Source of the DNA: Pleurodeles waltl
Taxonomy: Eukaryota > Chordata > Amphibia > Caudata > Salamandridae
Assembly (NCBI RefSeq): GCF_031143425.1
Contig: NC_090445.1
Location: forward strand, 1,195,702,691 to 1,195,766,690
Direction: 5' to 3'
DNA: 64,000 nt
The notes under the pieces are model-generated. The model was not told the origin of the DNA. It saw nothing but the letters and a program-made list of their open reading frames with translations, and did no database searches. Positions 1 to 11,257 of the stretch are shown here, piece by piece; within the stretch, counting starts at the first letter, position 1, and each line of letters starts with the position of its first letter. Made by a program: the position numbers and the translations under genes.

Positions 1-28
1 AAAGTAATAAACCATTCATATGTCCTGT

Positions 29-290
29 TGGACTCATTCACCAACTTTTGCTTTGAAAGTGTCAACATTGAATTAGAAACTTGTATCATACTCAATGTTA
101 TTAAAAAGGGTACAGGACACAATATCTTGTATGATGATTCTTTTCACATCTTCTGTTTAAGATGTGAAAACAATCATCATACAAGATATTGTGTCCTGTA
201 CCCATTTTCAATAACATTGGTTAGGATACAAGTTACTAATTGAGTTTCCACACTTTCAAAGTAAGTAAAAATGTTGGTGAATAACTCCCA
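29..290. repeat. Foldback palindrome, about 130-nt arms
   Basis: The two halves are reverse complements of each other at roughly 90 percent identity by eye. The spacer is about 6 nt, near position 154-160. Outer ends pair CATTCACCAAC (left) with GTTGGTGAAT (right), and the inner ends pair around TTCACATCTT. It carries no coding capacity beyond chance. It is probably a non-autonomous foldback or MITE-type DNA element; no convincing target duplication was seen, so the family is not assigned. Confidence 0.75.
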
Positions 291-395
291 CAAAACATTT
301 GTTTGACTAATTACACTTACTCTGGTTCTCATGGGCAGTCAGGGTGGACCTTGTATCGTATACTTAGGTGCCCTAAAAAGTACTTAAAAATCTAG

Positions 396-1201
396 TCAAG
401 ACTTTAAAATTTTGCCACACAGGGTACTCGGTGACAACTTGGCATCTGTTATATCCACCATTATGTGGAGTGTAGGGACTATAATGGTCCTGGGGCAAAA
501 CGCAGGATTCTCATGGAAATGCTGCATGCCCTGCAATAGCAAAAAATGAATTATGCTAATGTACGGTGAGAAGAGGAGGTTACCCGACCGCAAGGTTGGT
601 TTGTGCACTAACCCTATTTTGAGTGTAAGGCCCAAAAATATCTTCATCACCTCAGGCGAAGTTGAAGTCCACTTGTGTCCCCTAGATCGAGGCACTAGAG
701 TGCCTCCATGCTCCCTCAGAAACTGTTCGATATGCAAATTTGTTTGCTGCACAATTTGCTCAAGAAAGTCAACATCCAAAAAGAGATGTACGTAGTAAAT
801 TGGCAACAAAAAGTGACGGTATTGAATTTACATCCCACGTTGCCATCGAAAAGACGAATATGTGGTGAACTAAATTGGGGTGGCTGCCAATAGAGCACTC
901 CATCTGTGCTTGCCAACTCACATGCCTGCTCTGTGAATTTGTCTAACCTGCTACGTTCACTGTGCTACACAGACTGTGTTTGCGAAGGGACAGCACACGT
1001 CATCGTGTCCCTCAGAATAGCTGGACAATGAGTCGTCGGATGGGACTCTGCCAACTGAAAAATCACTTCCAGATTCTGCTCCATTTCCTCTCCCTCAGAT
1101 GCTGTCTCTGTGTATGATGTCTCAGTCTCTGATGTTGCCTCAGAGCTGTCCTCCATGAGCCGAGTGAGAGCCTGGGCAGCAGTCATCCACCAAGATGCCA
1201 T
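396..1201 (-). pseudogene. piggyBac-type transposase, N-terminal half, decayed
   Basis: The minus strand starts with an acidic, Ser/Thr-rich N-terminus at 1201 (begins MASWWMTAAQALTRLMEDSS), typical of vertebrate piggyBac-derived transposases. After frame changes, 809-396 resembles the start of the DDE_Tnp_1_7 domain (EQIVQQTNLHIEQFLREHG, then KIFLGLTLKIGLVHKPTLR and PISIIHF-like residues). An intact transposase would cut and paste at TTAA sites. This copy has several frameshifts and lacks the catalytic Asp-containing C-terminal part, so it cannot be active. No matching terminal inverted repeats were recognised. The family call rests on remembered domain patterns; the fragment could be closest to a PGBD4-like lineage. 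Confidence 0.6.
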
Positions 1202-1934
1202 CTCTGCTACTTGCTAAAGCCGTCCTTTTAAAACACTGTCCTATGTAGAAGGCAGATTTGTTGTTCTAAAACAGTCGTTGAGTATGTGCCTGTGAGATGT
1301 GGGCAACGGCAAATAAAGAGAAAGTGACCTTACTTTACCTTCTTTGCTAAATAAACAGCTTTTCCAAAGACACGAGAAAAAGGTACAGTACAGTACAGTA
1401 GTACTTCTTCACGCCACATACCCAATATCACAGCAAACCTTTAACATTGCTTATGCAAAACTTTATTGTTGGGGGAGCTGCTGGGCGTTTGCCAATATAA
1501 AAGTAATTCCCCAAAGCTACAAATCTAGAGAGAGAGACCATTTGGCTGGTGTGAGTTTTGATTCCACATAAAGTAGTGCAGAGGGTTGATATGCCTGTTG
1601 CAAAGAACAGATCTGTATTTTATTTGGATTGCAGAGTGGATTAGTAAAACCAGTCTTTACCAGCGCTTTAAAACAATGCCTGTGAGCGAAGAGCTATGGA
1701 GAGATCAGGGGCAGCTTACTGGGTGTGTCGTAGTTTGGACTCTTGCTCTAGGCAAGACTGCTGGTTTAAGGATTACAGTACTTATGTTTGTAGGTGACTA
1801 TGCCTATCCTACAACAAATCGCAGCTGTCGTCCCAACCCTTCCGGCTTACTAGCAGCATCTCACCAAAAACCCAAATAGTAAAAGGTGATTTGTGGCAGT
1901 CTTTATGCATGGACTCGAGAGTAAGACATCTCAG
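1202..1934. other. No recognisable feature
   Basis: Only short chance reading frames are present. There is a short CAGTA microrepeat near 1385-1400. No repeat family or gene was recognised. Confidence 0.5.
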
Positions 1935-2825
1935 GGAGTGTTGTGGTTAAACGGAGACTACCCCTTTCTCACAGAAACATCATGTCTCAACCAAACACAG
2001 GCAATAACTACGATGCAGTAAAGTTTCAATAGTTTTTATTTAACACATCTGCAATCTGCGGTATGTTGCATGGGCTGCAATGATTAGGGTAATGAACAAT
2101 GCAAGAAACAGAATTGTAAAGACAAGTGTCATTATAACAAAGACCCCCACCATCTTGCAATAGCATGTGAAGACATAAGATGTGTAGTATGTCCTAATAC
2201 CCTAATATGATAGGCCTGACCTCCTACCTAAAGGAGAGCTGGGTTTGTTACACCTAATCTGCCAATGCCATGTCCATGAGAGGAGCCCCCAACCCTTGTT
2301 ACCTTGGAATGAGGTCTCTGTCTCAGACTCCGCAGGGACACGAAGACTGGGTCAGCATCAAGACGACGTGTAGCATCGATATCAGCGATGGTGGCGATGC
2401 CCTCTGGTCGGAATCCCTCTGATTATCTGTCTAAAGTGTGATGTATTTATACAGATCTTCTAGTACCCCTGACGTAGGTGTGGTCCCAAACAATAGATAA
2501 CAGACATGCTTGGGGCGGCAATTATTATAAACAATTCCCTCGAAAGTATAGAGAAGGAAAGTCCCTAAGTGTGAACACCTACTGTTTGTTTGTCTTTGTC
2601 ACTTGATCTTGACGCCTTAGCGCGGTGGCACTGATAATGCAAAGCATAACAAGTGGCCTAACTATAAACAAGGCAGCCATCTTAGAAGAATTAAATAATT
2701 AAATGGGCTAAGACAGAGCAAGCTAAGTAGGTTAAAAATCACTAGGTGACTGGGGCACGAGTCTACAAGCCAAAGGCTAAGCTGACTCCTATTATCCCAT
2801 TAAAACAAACTAGGATTCACTACAG
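1935..2825 (-). repeat. Probable solo LTR, minus strand
   Basis: Read on the minus strand, the right edge begins TGTAGTGAATCC, a TATA-like box (TATAAATAC) lies near plus 2444-2453, and an AATAAA polyadenylation signal lies near 2034-2040. That gives U3, R and U5 in the right order over about 0.9 kb. No internal coding region follows, so a solo LTR is the simplest reading. The left boundary is uncertain and no target duplication was verified. Confidence 0.35.
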
Positions 2826-5800
2826 GTGCTAGTGAGGGTATCCCGAAGAGGGGGGAATGGCGCCAAAAAACATTGTTGCACCGGGGGCCACAACCACTAA
2901 CTCCGACCTAACCTACATTGCTTTACTTTTTTGTGCAAATGTGTGATGCCCCTGGATCGCAGCCCCCAGGGGAACCACACATTTCCCCTAAAAATTACAG
3001 GCCCACAGGGGGTCGACCCATGTCCAAGATGGGTTACCTCCTTGACAATTTTTTTTTTATTATTACATTTTTCTTACTAAATTTCCCTGAGGGCACAATC
3101 ACTCCCTGGGGGGGAAAACACCTTTTTAATTTAAAACAGCATGCCTCTGGGATGGGAGCTGGCTGATGGCACAAGGGCAGATGCCCACTACACATCCCTA
3201 GTGCCTACTGGGGTTTCCTGGCTGCACAGCCAGAAACCCGTTTCAGGAAGCCCTTGTTTGAAAGGGTAGACTCTAGCTTTTCAAATTAGGCATACCTGAA
3301 ACTTGTGGAGGTCTTTTTTGTGACTTTTTTCCCCACCGGAGAGGACAGCAGGCTTACATGGTCCTTCCTCTGCTACGGTGTTGAAAACTGTGACCCCAGT
3401 GCAGGATGAGCAGGAGTGAGGGCTGGGAGGGCCGTGGAAGCGATGACACGTCTCCCCCAGCGAAAACTAAAAAAGGAGTCCTCCTTTTTAGACCTCACTG
3501 GTGTCGCCAATGGCCGGCAAACCATCAGGGAGGGTGTGTGAGTGTCTCCACTGGCAGACACACGCACACATAGGGTTAAATAAGGAGATACTCCCACATT
3601 TCACTATTTATTACACATTGGATCTATCAGAGCTCTTTGAAATATCCAGACTCATGGATACGTTATCATTGATAACACACTGGCTGACTCAGCTTTACTG
3701 ATGATATTGCTCATGCTAACTGAGAGCCCTTTGAAACACCCAGTTCTCATGCAGCTATCCACAGGCATTTATCTTGATAGAACACAGTATTACTTAGAGC
3801 TCTGCTCTTTAGAATAACCAGGCACATTCAAATCATGCCTTGAGATTTGGCCTACAGTCCCCTTGCGGGAAGGTGGGCCACCTGAGCAGAGTTTGTACCA
3901 CGTACAATCTCACACTTACAATCACACTCAAATATCAAGAAACATTTCATCAGACAAAGCTATCCTGGTATCTATCCCTCACAGAGTAAAGATCTTGACA
4001 GGCTGATTGGTACCTATATATGCTATCATAGTCTATATACCAGTTGCAAGTCAAATGCTTGTGGACAATGAACTGAATCTAGCTTACTCATCACCATCGC
4101 AGGAAGCTTTCTGATCACCCACACTCAGCCAAACTCGCCAAAAGTAAGTTGTGATGAATGCAGATCAGTTAAAGTAATTTTATACCAAGTAACTACTCCT
4201 ATGTCAGTACTATCTATCATTTGTAATACAATTAGAAACTCGGGGTCACTTATCACACTGAAGGCACAATCTGTTCTATTTGTAAACCTCCTAAAGGTGT
4301 ATTGAGTGAAATAAGACCTATATTCATTGCATTCTCCTTACATTAAGGAGACAATTTATTAGCAGTGCGTGGCACATAGGTGTAATCACTTATTTAGGCT
4401 GGGACGACCAGGAGCAGACTCCTGATCAGCAACTTTTAATTTTAATGGTTTGTAGTTACGGGTTTGTAAGCCGACTTTACAGACACAACACTAACTCAAA
4501 TAGACGGAAAGCCTCAAATCATAAGTGAAAGTCCACTGCAGCTGAACAGCAAAAGATGACATGAAATAAGAAAGTAAATTTAGTCCAGTGGCTTTGTTGC
4601 TTACTCCTGGGCAGTGTTCTAATCATGATTTAGCTACTTGATCCAACATTGTATGATCCTGGGCAAATCTGTTTAGCTTTACGTGCCTCAAATTGTAACT
4701 CTGTGTAACTTAAACGTATGTAGATTTTTGTGATGGTAAAACAATAGTATTGTATAATACGGTTCCTTTTGTACATTCCCACAGCCCTCTCTCTCACCTC
4801 ATTGTCCCCTATAAAAATTTGAAACATTGGTCACACAATATCAAATAAATAAAATAAATAACACAGTGTGATAAATGAATGTTGAGTTTTCCAGATAAGA
4901 GCAAACATTTTCAAGAATCACAGGTAGATCGATTACATTGTACTCCAGTAATACTTTAGGTACGTGTATGATACCACAAAATATTTTTTCTGTGTCTACG
5001 TTTGTCAATTTCAATTCAATATTTAAAAAAGCATAACAAATCACAGTGGTATTCGCCTTGTGGCATTACACGAAGTATACTAGCTTGATTTTAAGAGCCT
5101 GTTTAAGTGTTTCATCCTTCAGCGCACCAGCATTTAGAGGCACTGTGTGTTTCTTGCCCTTCCATTGTGGTAATGCATTACTCAAAGATGTTTGAGTTAA
5201 TTCAAATTGGTTTCCGTTTACCAAGAGTGGAATTCAGCACAAATATGAATAATAAGGTTAAAGGTTTCTGAAAACTATTTGCTTGCTGCATAATTGCTTT
5301 TAACTTTAGACTTTCTTCCAGAAACTGCAGGAAAAGGAAACCTTAAAAATCATTGTTACACATTGCTCTACTGCTAAAATGATTGAAGGATCATTGGGGT
5401 GCTGCAGCATATGCCACATCCCTTCTTCTAATGCCTCTTCTCATTAGTGGCATTTGATGACGTTCAGTATATTGGTAGCTCGTCCAGCGTGAAAGGCTAC
5501 TATGGTATGAAGCTTCATCAGAGTTGCTTAGGACTAAGTGATTGTGGCATTAGGATCCCTGAGGACAGGTTCCAGAATCAATGGGTGGCAGCAGGGAAAG
5601 TGGTGTCGAAGGAGAGATACAATTTGGGGTTGATGCAGAATGTTCTATGACACTGAATTGTGGCACCAGGAAGGACACCTGAGCATACTGTGTTCCTGAG
5701 GGAGACATAAAGTCCAAGCGATGCGATGATGAGAAATATGTTAATGTGGATGATGTTTTCAAGGATTGCCAAGGCTTTAAATGTGTTGTCTAGAGGGACC

Positions 5801-6612
5801 TGTAACTTAGTCAAAGCAATGTTGTAGATGAGAAAGGGACAGGATGCTCAGGTGGGACAGAGTGGAATAAATTGTGGCTGAAAAAAGATCCACACCAGGA
5901 GAATGCAAAACCATGATGTGGCTTTTATAGAGTTCTCCTATGCAGGAGTGGCACGTAGCAGAGCATAGGAGTGGGTACTGTATAGCAAGCCGTGCTATAC
6001 GCTTTGATGGGTCCCTACAGGTGTGCCATGGAGAAAGCTCTAGAAATGGGCACGAAACACCCAGCCATGGTATGTAATATGAGGAGCACACTCAAAATCA
6101 GTAAAAAAACAAGAATTATACAATCGACTATAGTTTATGCTCTGTGGAGTCTATGAGGTTGAGCAGGCACTAGCCTTTATGTAGTTAAAAGGCAGCAGAG
6201 GAGCAGAAACCTACAGAAATGGGTATTATAAAGCCAGTAATTAAAAAAAACAGGATCCATGAAAGTCCTTTCACTGGGGGCACACGGAAGAGAATTTCCA
6301 ATACTTGAAGGTCTAAAGAATACTCTCTCCCACACAAGTCATCTGAATAATATGGGTATTCCTAGGCAATATAATGTCAGAACAATAAGAGAAAGATCTT
6401 TATTGTTAAAAGATTTCTGCTTAGCATGTATGGGAAGAAAAGAATGTCTTTTTTATATATGACCCTCACCCACCCTAGTAGTGGCTTACTTCATCATCGG
6501 GTCTGCATCAGCCCCTAAAAGCTGAGGTGGGCTCAACCATATTTCAGGGAGCACTCAAGAGAACCTACCTGGTGCATCTAAAGATTAAAATACCTTTTGA
6601 GTGTCAAGGATG
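2826..6612. other. Unassigned non-coding sequence
   Basis: I see no gene here. The part at about 2850-3330 is relatively GC-rich, with homopolymer runs and short palindromes such as CCCCTGG...CCAGGGG, and looks like an old dispersed repeat. The rest is AT-rich unique-looking sequence with only small chance frames. Confidence 0.4.
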
Positions 6613-7072
6613 TTCTCTTCCAGGGGATCCTCATCAATAGTCATAAACATTGAATATTCCCGCCCTTGTGCGGGGACCCCGGAGCATATATCAAATATAC
6701 ACATATCATACATGTGTAAAAAATAATCATGCAGGCTATCATGTTAAAAACAGGCTAAAAATGCTTTATTTCTATGAAGTTTTTTGTTTTTTGTTTTTTA
6801 TTAAATACTACAATAGAGCATAAATATATACCCAAGCTCCTAAAACTAGGCTTAGTGAAGTGAGCAGTAGCAAACTCTAGAGAAAAAATAGAAAAAACTG
6901 CATTGAAAAACACAGAAGCATTCTTAGCCAATAGGCTGCATGCAGGTTAACACAGGAGAACCATAAAAACTTTGGCACCGTGCCTTTAAGACCCTGAGCA
7001 CCTCCAGTATCCCACCATGCCTCAGGGGTGAAGGAAAGGTGACAGTTGGTTCACAGTTAGGTCAGTTCTTTT
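6613..7072. repeat. DIRS-A left inverted terminal repeat
   Basis: This segment is the reverse complement of 12527-13020 apart from small differences, mainly in the T/A-rich stretch near 6780-6803. It begins TTCTCTTCCAGGGGATCC and ends just before the gag leader. It lacks the roughly 30-nt outer extension carried by the right repeat. Confidence 0.9.
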
Positions 7073-7222
7073 TTCCAGCTTCTTCTGAGAGGATCCTGGA
7101 GCATTGAGCTCTCAGTTTTTCTGAGTTTTTCTCAGAAAAATTCTTTAAAAAAGCGTTTTTTCACTTTTCACTCGACAAATAATATCTTTGTCTGAGCTAG
7201 GAAGGTTTTTTCTGACAGAAAA

Positions 7223-9183
7223 ATGCCTTCTCTTTTCGTCAAATGCCCTGCTTGTGGGAAGAAGAAGGCCAAGTCTGATCCCCACTCTCTGTGCATAGTG
7301 TGCCTGCCTCAGAGTCACTGCCCTGACACTTGTAAGTACTGCAAGAACATGTCTAGGAGGACTCTGAAAGACAGAGAGAAGATCCGGCTTCATGGGCTTC
7401 AGGAGAGGAAAAGAACATCGTCTTCCTCACTTCCCAGACAGCCAGAAGGCCATTCTCAGGAGAGAATGGCCCGGTCGACGTCGACAGGTAGGAAAGTGCC
7501 TGTTTGTTCACCGTCGACGTCGTCGCTACCACCGTCTCACCGGCATAGATCGCCGTCGACGGCGACACACCCGACGTCGAAGGGAACGGTGTCGAGGGAA
7601 CATCAGAGCAGGGGCAGGTCTCCGTCGACGGCAACCCGCCGATCGACGTCGAGCCATCGCCGGCGTGCCCGGTCGCCGCCAAAGGCTGTGTGCCCCCGAC
7701 GTCAGGACACACGACGTCGAGATCACCACGACGGCACGAGAAACATCCGCCGTCGACCTCCCATCGCTCCACGTCGAGGCACACGACGGCGAGCAGGTCG
7801 AGGTCCAAGGAGCGTCGTTCGACGTCAAGGCACTCAACGTCGAGGCACTCAACGTCGAGGCAGGACCAACCGGCTGGGCGCCCTTCGACGTCGAAACAAC
7901 CATCGACGTCGACACAGGTTTTACCTGTCCCACAGGGAGCAGAACATCGCCCCACGCCAGACAAGGCGCCATCTCCAGTGGTCTCCATACCGAGCGACTC
8001 TTCTCGGTCAAGAGCGGCATCATCTGGGCATGTCTCGCCCATCAATCTATCTCCGAGATGGCTGGAGAGCCTCAACAGACCAGCGGCCTCCTCAGATTTG
8101 CAGTATTTGCGAATGTATTCACCTACTGCCTCCCTGCCAAGAACGCCATCACCGACAGCCAGGGCAGAACGGGCTCGTTCAGCTCCTCGCCAACCGACCG
8201 CGAGGCCTAGACGCTCTGCTACAGCGTCTCGTAGCAGATCTCGCTCTCAACGGAGATGCAGGTCGCGGTCAAGGAGAAGATCCCCCTCTTGGTCTTCATC
8301 AGGTTCTTCTGTTGGGCGTTACTCACCCACCCTTACAGATTCACCACCTGCTAGAGTCTCACCGGTGGATGATATTACCACATTCAACGAGGTATTGTTA
8401 AGAGGAGCGCAGAAACTCAACATAGAGGTTCCAGAACCATCTACCTCCTCATCGATCATCTTTGAGACTCTACAACAGAGATCAGCGTCGAAAAAGTTGC
8501 TGCCTCTAGTGCCTGGCTTGCTGCAGCCAACCATGGACACTTTTCTGGCCCCAGCATCGCTTAAGTCTGCCCCGGCTAGGATTCTTAAGAAATACAAGGC
8601 TCCAGAACAAGACCCTTTATTCCTTAGAAAGGATCCGCCACCGGACTCGGTGATCATAGCTGCCGCCCGTAAGACCCACTCGGTGGCATCTTCATCCACG
8701 GTACCCCCGGATAAAGAGAGCAGGCATCTAGACTCTCTAGGGAGGAAGATATGCGGGACGGCGTCTTCAGCAATGAAGGTCTCCAGTGCGTCTGCGCTCC
8801 TGGGCAGGTACGATCGTTCTCTGTGGGATTCCCTCAGTAGATTTACAGAAAAATTGCCCAGAGAAGACAGACAAGATTTCCAGGAGATACTACAAGAAGG
8901 ATGCCTGGTATCCAACCAGGTTATCAGCGCGGCAGCGGATGGGGCGGATTTGGCTGCTCATGGGTACGCACATGGTATCTGTGCGAGGAGATCTTCCTGG
9001 CTGAGGCTCACTGGCTTGAAACAGGAAGCACAACAACGCATCCTAAACCTCCCATTTGCCGGGAACTCTCTATTCGGTGCCCATGCAGACGAAGAGATGG
9101 CCCGCATGAAGACAGAGGTGGATACCTTGAAGGCGGTGGGCCTCGAAAGAAAGAAAGATTTCAGGAGGAGGTACAGGCCGTAG
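7223..9183 (+). pseudogene. gag: DIRS-A gag, with one frameshift
   Basis: The ATG at 7223 opens a Cys-rich N-terminus with cysteines at residues 8, 11, 24, 27, 33, 37 and 40, arranged as C-x2-C-x12-C-x2-C-x9-C-x2-C. A long Ser/Arg/Thr-rich stretch follows, encoded by GTCGACGTCG-like repeats. Near 7690 the frame shifts by one base, plausibly in the C run at 7693-7697. The same SR-rich pattern then continues in the new frame and runs into a C-terminal globular part (about 8300-9183) shared with the gag of DIRS-B. The product would be the structural, nucleic-acid-binding protein of the particle. The frame ends TAG at 9183, and the RT frame lies one base over. Function is inferred from position and from similarity to the second copy. 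Confidence 0.8.
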
Positions 9184-9373
9184 GATAGGCACCCTTTCCA
9201 GCAGAGGGTTCAAACCCCTCATTGGGCGCAAAGGTCACAGCAGCGACAGGGACGACCTCTTTTTCAACGAAGAAACACAAGGGAGCGAGGGTCAAGCAGA
9301 CCTCAACAATCCACTCCAAAAGCACCCACCAAGCAATGAAATCTCGCTTCCCTCGACACTGTACACCACTCCG

Positions 9374-11257
9374 GTGGGAGGAGGTATTACGGCTTATCTT
9401 CACGAGTGGCACTCTATCACAAAATACAAATGGGTGCTCAGTATTGTCGAACATGGCTATTCTCTTCTTTTCAAACAGTCTCCACCACACTTGCCACCAA
9501 CCAAAGACAATCCATCTCATCTCAGCTTGCTACGCAAGGAGGCTCTCGCCCTCCTAAGAAAGAATGCCATAGAAAAGGTTCCACCTGCACGAAGAGGACA
9601 GGGGGTCTACTCCCGTTACTTTCTAGTGGCAAAGAAGGGTCGAGAGGGCGTTTTCAGGCCAATCATGGATCTACGGCTGCTGAACAAATACATAAGGAAG
9701 CAGAAGTTCAGAATGCTAGCGCTCCACCAGATTTTCCCTCAACTGCATCAGGGAGACTGGATGTGCTCCATCGACCTGCAGGATGCGTATTTTCACATCC
9801 CAATAGCTCCAAAACATCGAAAATTCCTGCGCTTCCGAGTAGCGTTACAGCATTACCAGTTCAGGGTTCTACCCTTTGGCCTGAAATCTGCCCCAAGAGT
9901 TTTCTCGAAATGTATGGCAGTGGTGGCGGCACATCTCCGAAGACAAAGGATATACATATATCCATACCTAGACGACTGGCTACTAAAGGCTTCTTCTCCG
10001 GAGCAGGCGAGAAGCCATCGGGACATTGTTCTAGGAGTTTGCGAAGCTCTAGGTCTTCAGGTCAATTACCAGAAGTCAACCTTGACTCCAACGCAGAATC
10101 TTCACTACCTAGGAGCTATCATAAGCACAGAACTACAAAAAGTGTATCCTTCGGAGGAACGACTATCCTCAATAAACAAGAAGTGCCAGGACCTGTTGAG
10201 AGCCATCGCACCTATGGCACGTCAGGTGACATCACTACTGGGCTCTATGGCATCGTGCATTTTTATTGTCCCAAATGCCAGACTCCACATGAGACCCCTT
10301 CAAGAGGCATTGGAGACCAACTGGAGCCAGAGAACAGGTCGCGGGGAGGACACGGTGCGGCTACCGGAGGTAGCACTTCAGTCATTGAGATGGTGGATGC
10401 ACAGACCTCACCTGTCAGTGGGTGCTCCGTTTCACCAGGTGCTTCCATCCGACACCCTAGTAACGGATGCATCTCTTCAGGGATGGGGGGCTCATCTGGG
10501 TCCTTTTCAAGCACAGGGTCTGTGGTCAGACAAGGAAAAGCAGTACCACATCAATCTGCTAGAACTCAGAGCGGTCCATCTCGCTCTCAAGTCCTTCATA
10601 CCGCTAATTCAGGGGAAAACTCTCTTGATACAGACGGACAATACAACCACGATGTATTACTTGAACAAACAGGGGGGAACGAGGTCCCTACCCCTATCGC
10701 GAGAGTCCCAAGCGATATGGCATTGGCTCCTGGCCAGAGGAATGTCAATTACAGCAGTTCACCTGCCAGGTCAGCAGAACGTGGAAGCAGACTTTCTAAG
10801 CAGACACCTGGAGGACGTTCACGATTGGGTCCTGCACGGCGAAGTCGCAGAATACATCTTCGAGCAATGGGGTCGGCCTCAACTGGACCTCTTCGCAGAC
10901 GAAGTAAACAAGAAATGCCCAGACTTCGCATCCAGGTTCTACCGTCCGGGATCTCGAGGGAATGCCCTGTTGATCGACTGGTCAGGGACATTTCTTTACG
11001 CTTTTCCGCCGATTCCCCTCATTCCGGCAGTGATCAGCAAACTTTACAGATCCAGGACCAGAATGATTCTTATAGCGCCGCAATGGCCCCGACAGTTCTG
11101 GTACACGGATCTCCTCAACCTGTCGGAAGAACCTCACAGGAGGCTGCCGTGCAGACCGGATCTTCTGAGCAGAATGGAGGGCAGGATTCTATATCCCAAC
11201 CTACCCTCTCTGAGCTTAACAGCATGGCTCCTGAATTCCTGCAGTATGGGCACCTAG
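9374..11257 (+). CDS. pol: DIRS-A reverse transcriptase / RNase H / DAM-like methyltransferase
   Basis: The open frame is 627 residues from 9374. RT motif A is SIDLQDAYF at 132-140, followed by LPFGLKSAPRVF at 166-177 and the catalytic YLDD at 198-201. RNase H carries VTDAS near 363, LLELRA near 395, QTDNTTT near 420 and EADFLSRH near 471. Residues about 500-580 (LDLFADE, YAFPPIPLIP, IAPQWP) match the phage-like adenine methyltransferase domain found in DIRS polyproteins. There is no ATG at the start of the conserved region, and frame 2 is open back past the gag stop, so expression probably uses a frameshift from gag (frame 1 to frame 2). No internal stop is present, so this enzyme looks intact. 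It overlaps the recombinase frame for about 1.85 kb. Confidence 0.93.
   Translation: MGGGITAYLHEWHSITKYKWVLSIVEHGYSLLFKQSPPHLPPTKDNPSHLSLLRKEALALLRKNAIEKVPPARRGQGVYSRYFLVAKKGREGVFRPIMDLRLLNKYIRKQKFRMLALHQIFPQLHQGDWMCSIDLQDAYFHIPIAPKHRKFLRFRVALQHYQFRVLPFGLKSAPRVFSKCMAVVAAHLRRQRIYIYPYLDDWLLKASSPEQARSHRDIVLGVCEALGLQVNYQKSTLTPTQNLHYLGAIISTELQKVYPSEERLSSINKKCQDLLRAIAPMARQVTSLLGSMASCIFIVPNARLHMRPLQEALETNWSQRTGRGEDTVRLPEVALQSLRWWMHRPHLSVGAPFHQVLPSDTLVTDASLQGWGAHLGPFQAQGLWSDKEKQYHINLLELRAVHLALKSFIPLIQGKTLLIQTDNTTTMYYLNKQGGTRSLPLSRESQAIWHWLLARGMSITAVHLPGQQNVEADFLSRHLEDVHDWVLHGEVAEYIFEQWGRPQLDLFADEVNKKCPDFASRFYRPGSRGNALLIDWSGTFLYAFPPIPLIPAVISKLYRSRTRMILIAPQWPRQFWYTDLLNLSEEPHRRLPCRPDLLSRMEGRILYPNLPSLSLTAWLLNSCSMGT

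Noticed and set aside
7353..8075. 240-codon minus-strand frame opposite DIRS-A gag
   Set aside because: It exists only because the GTCGAC repeats are self-complementary; no domain, and the plus frame is the known gag position.
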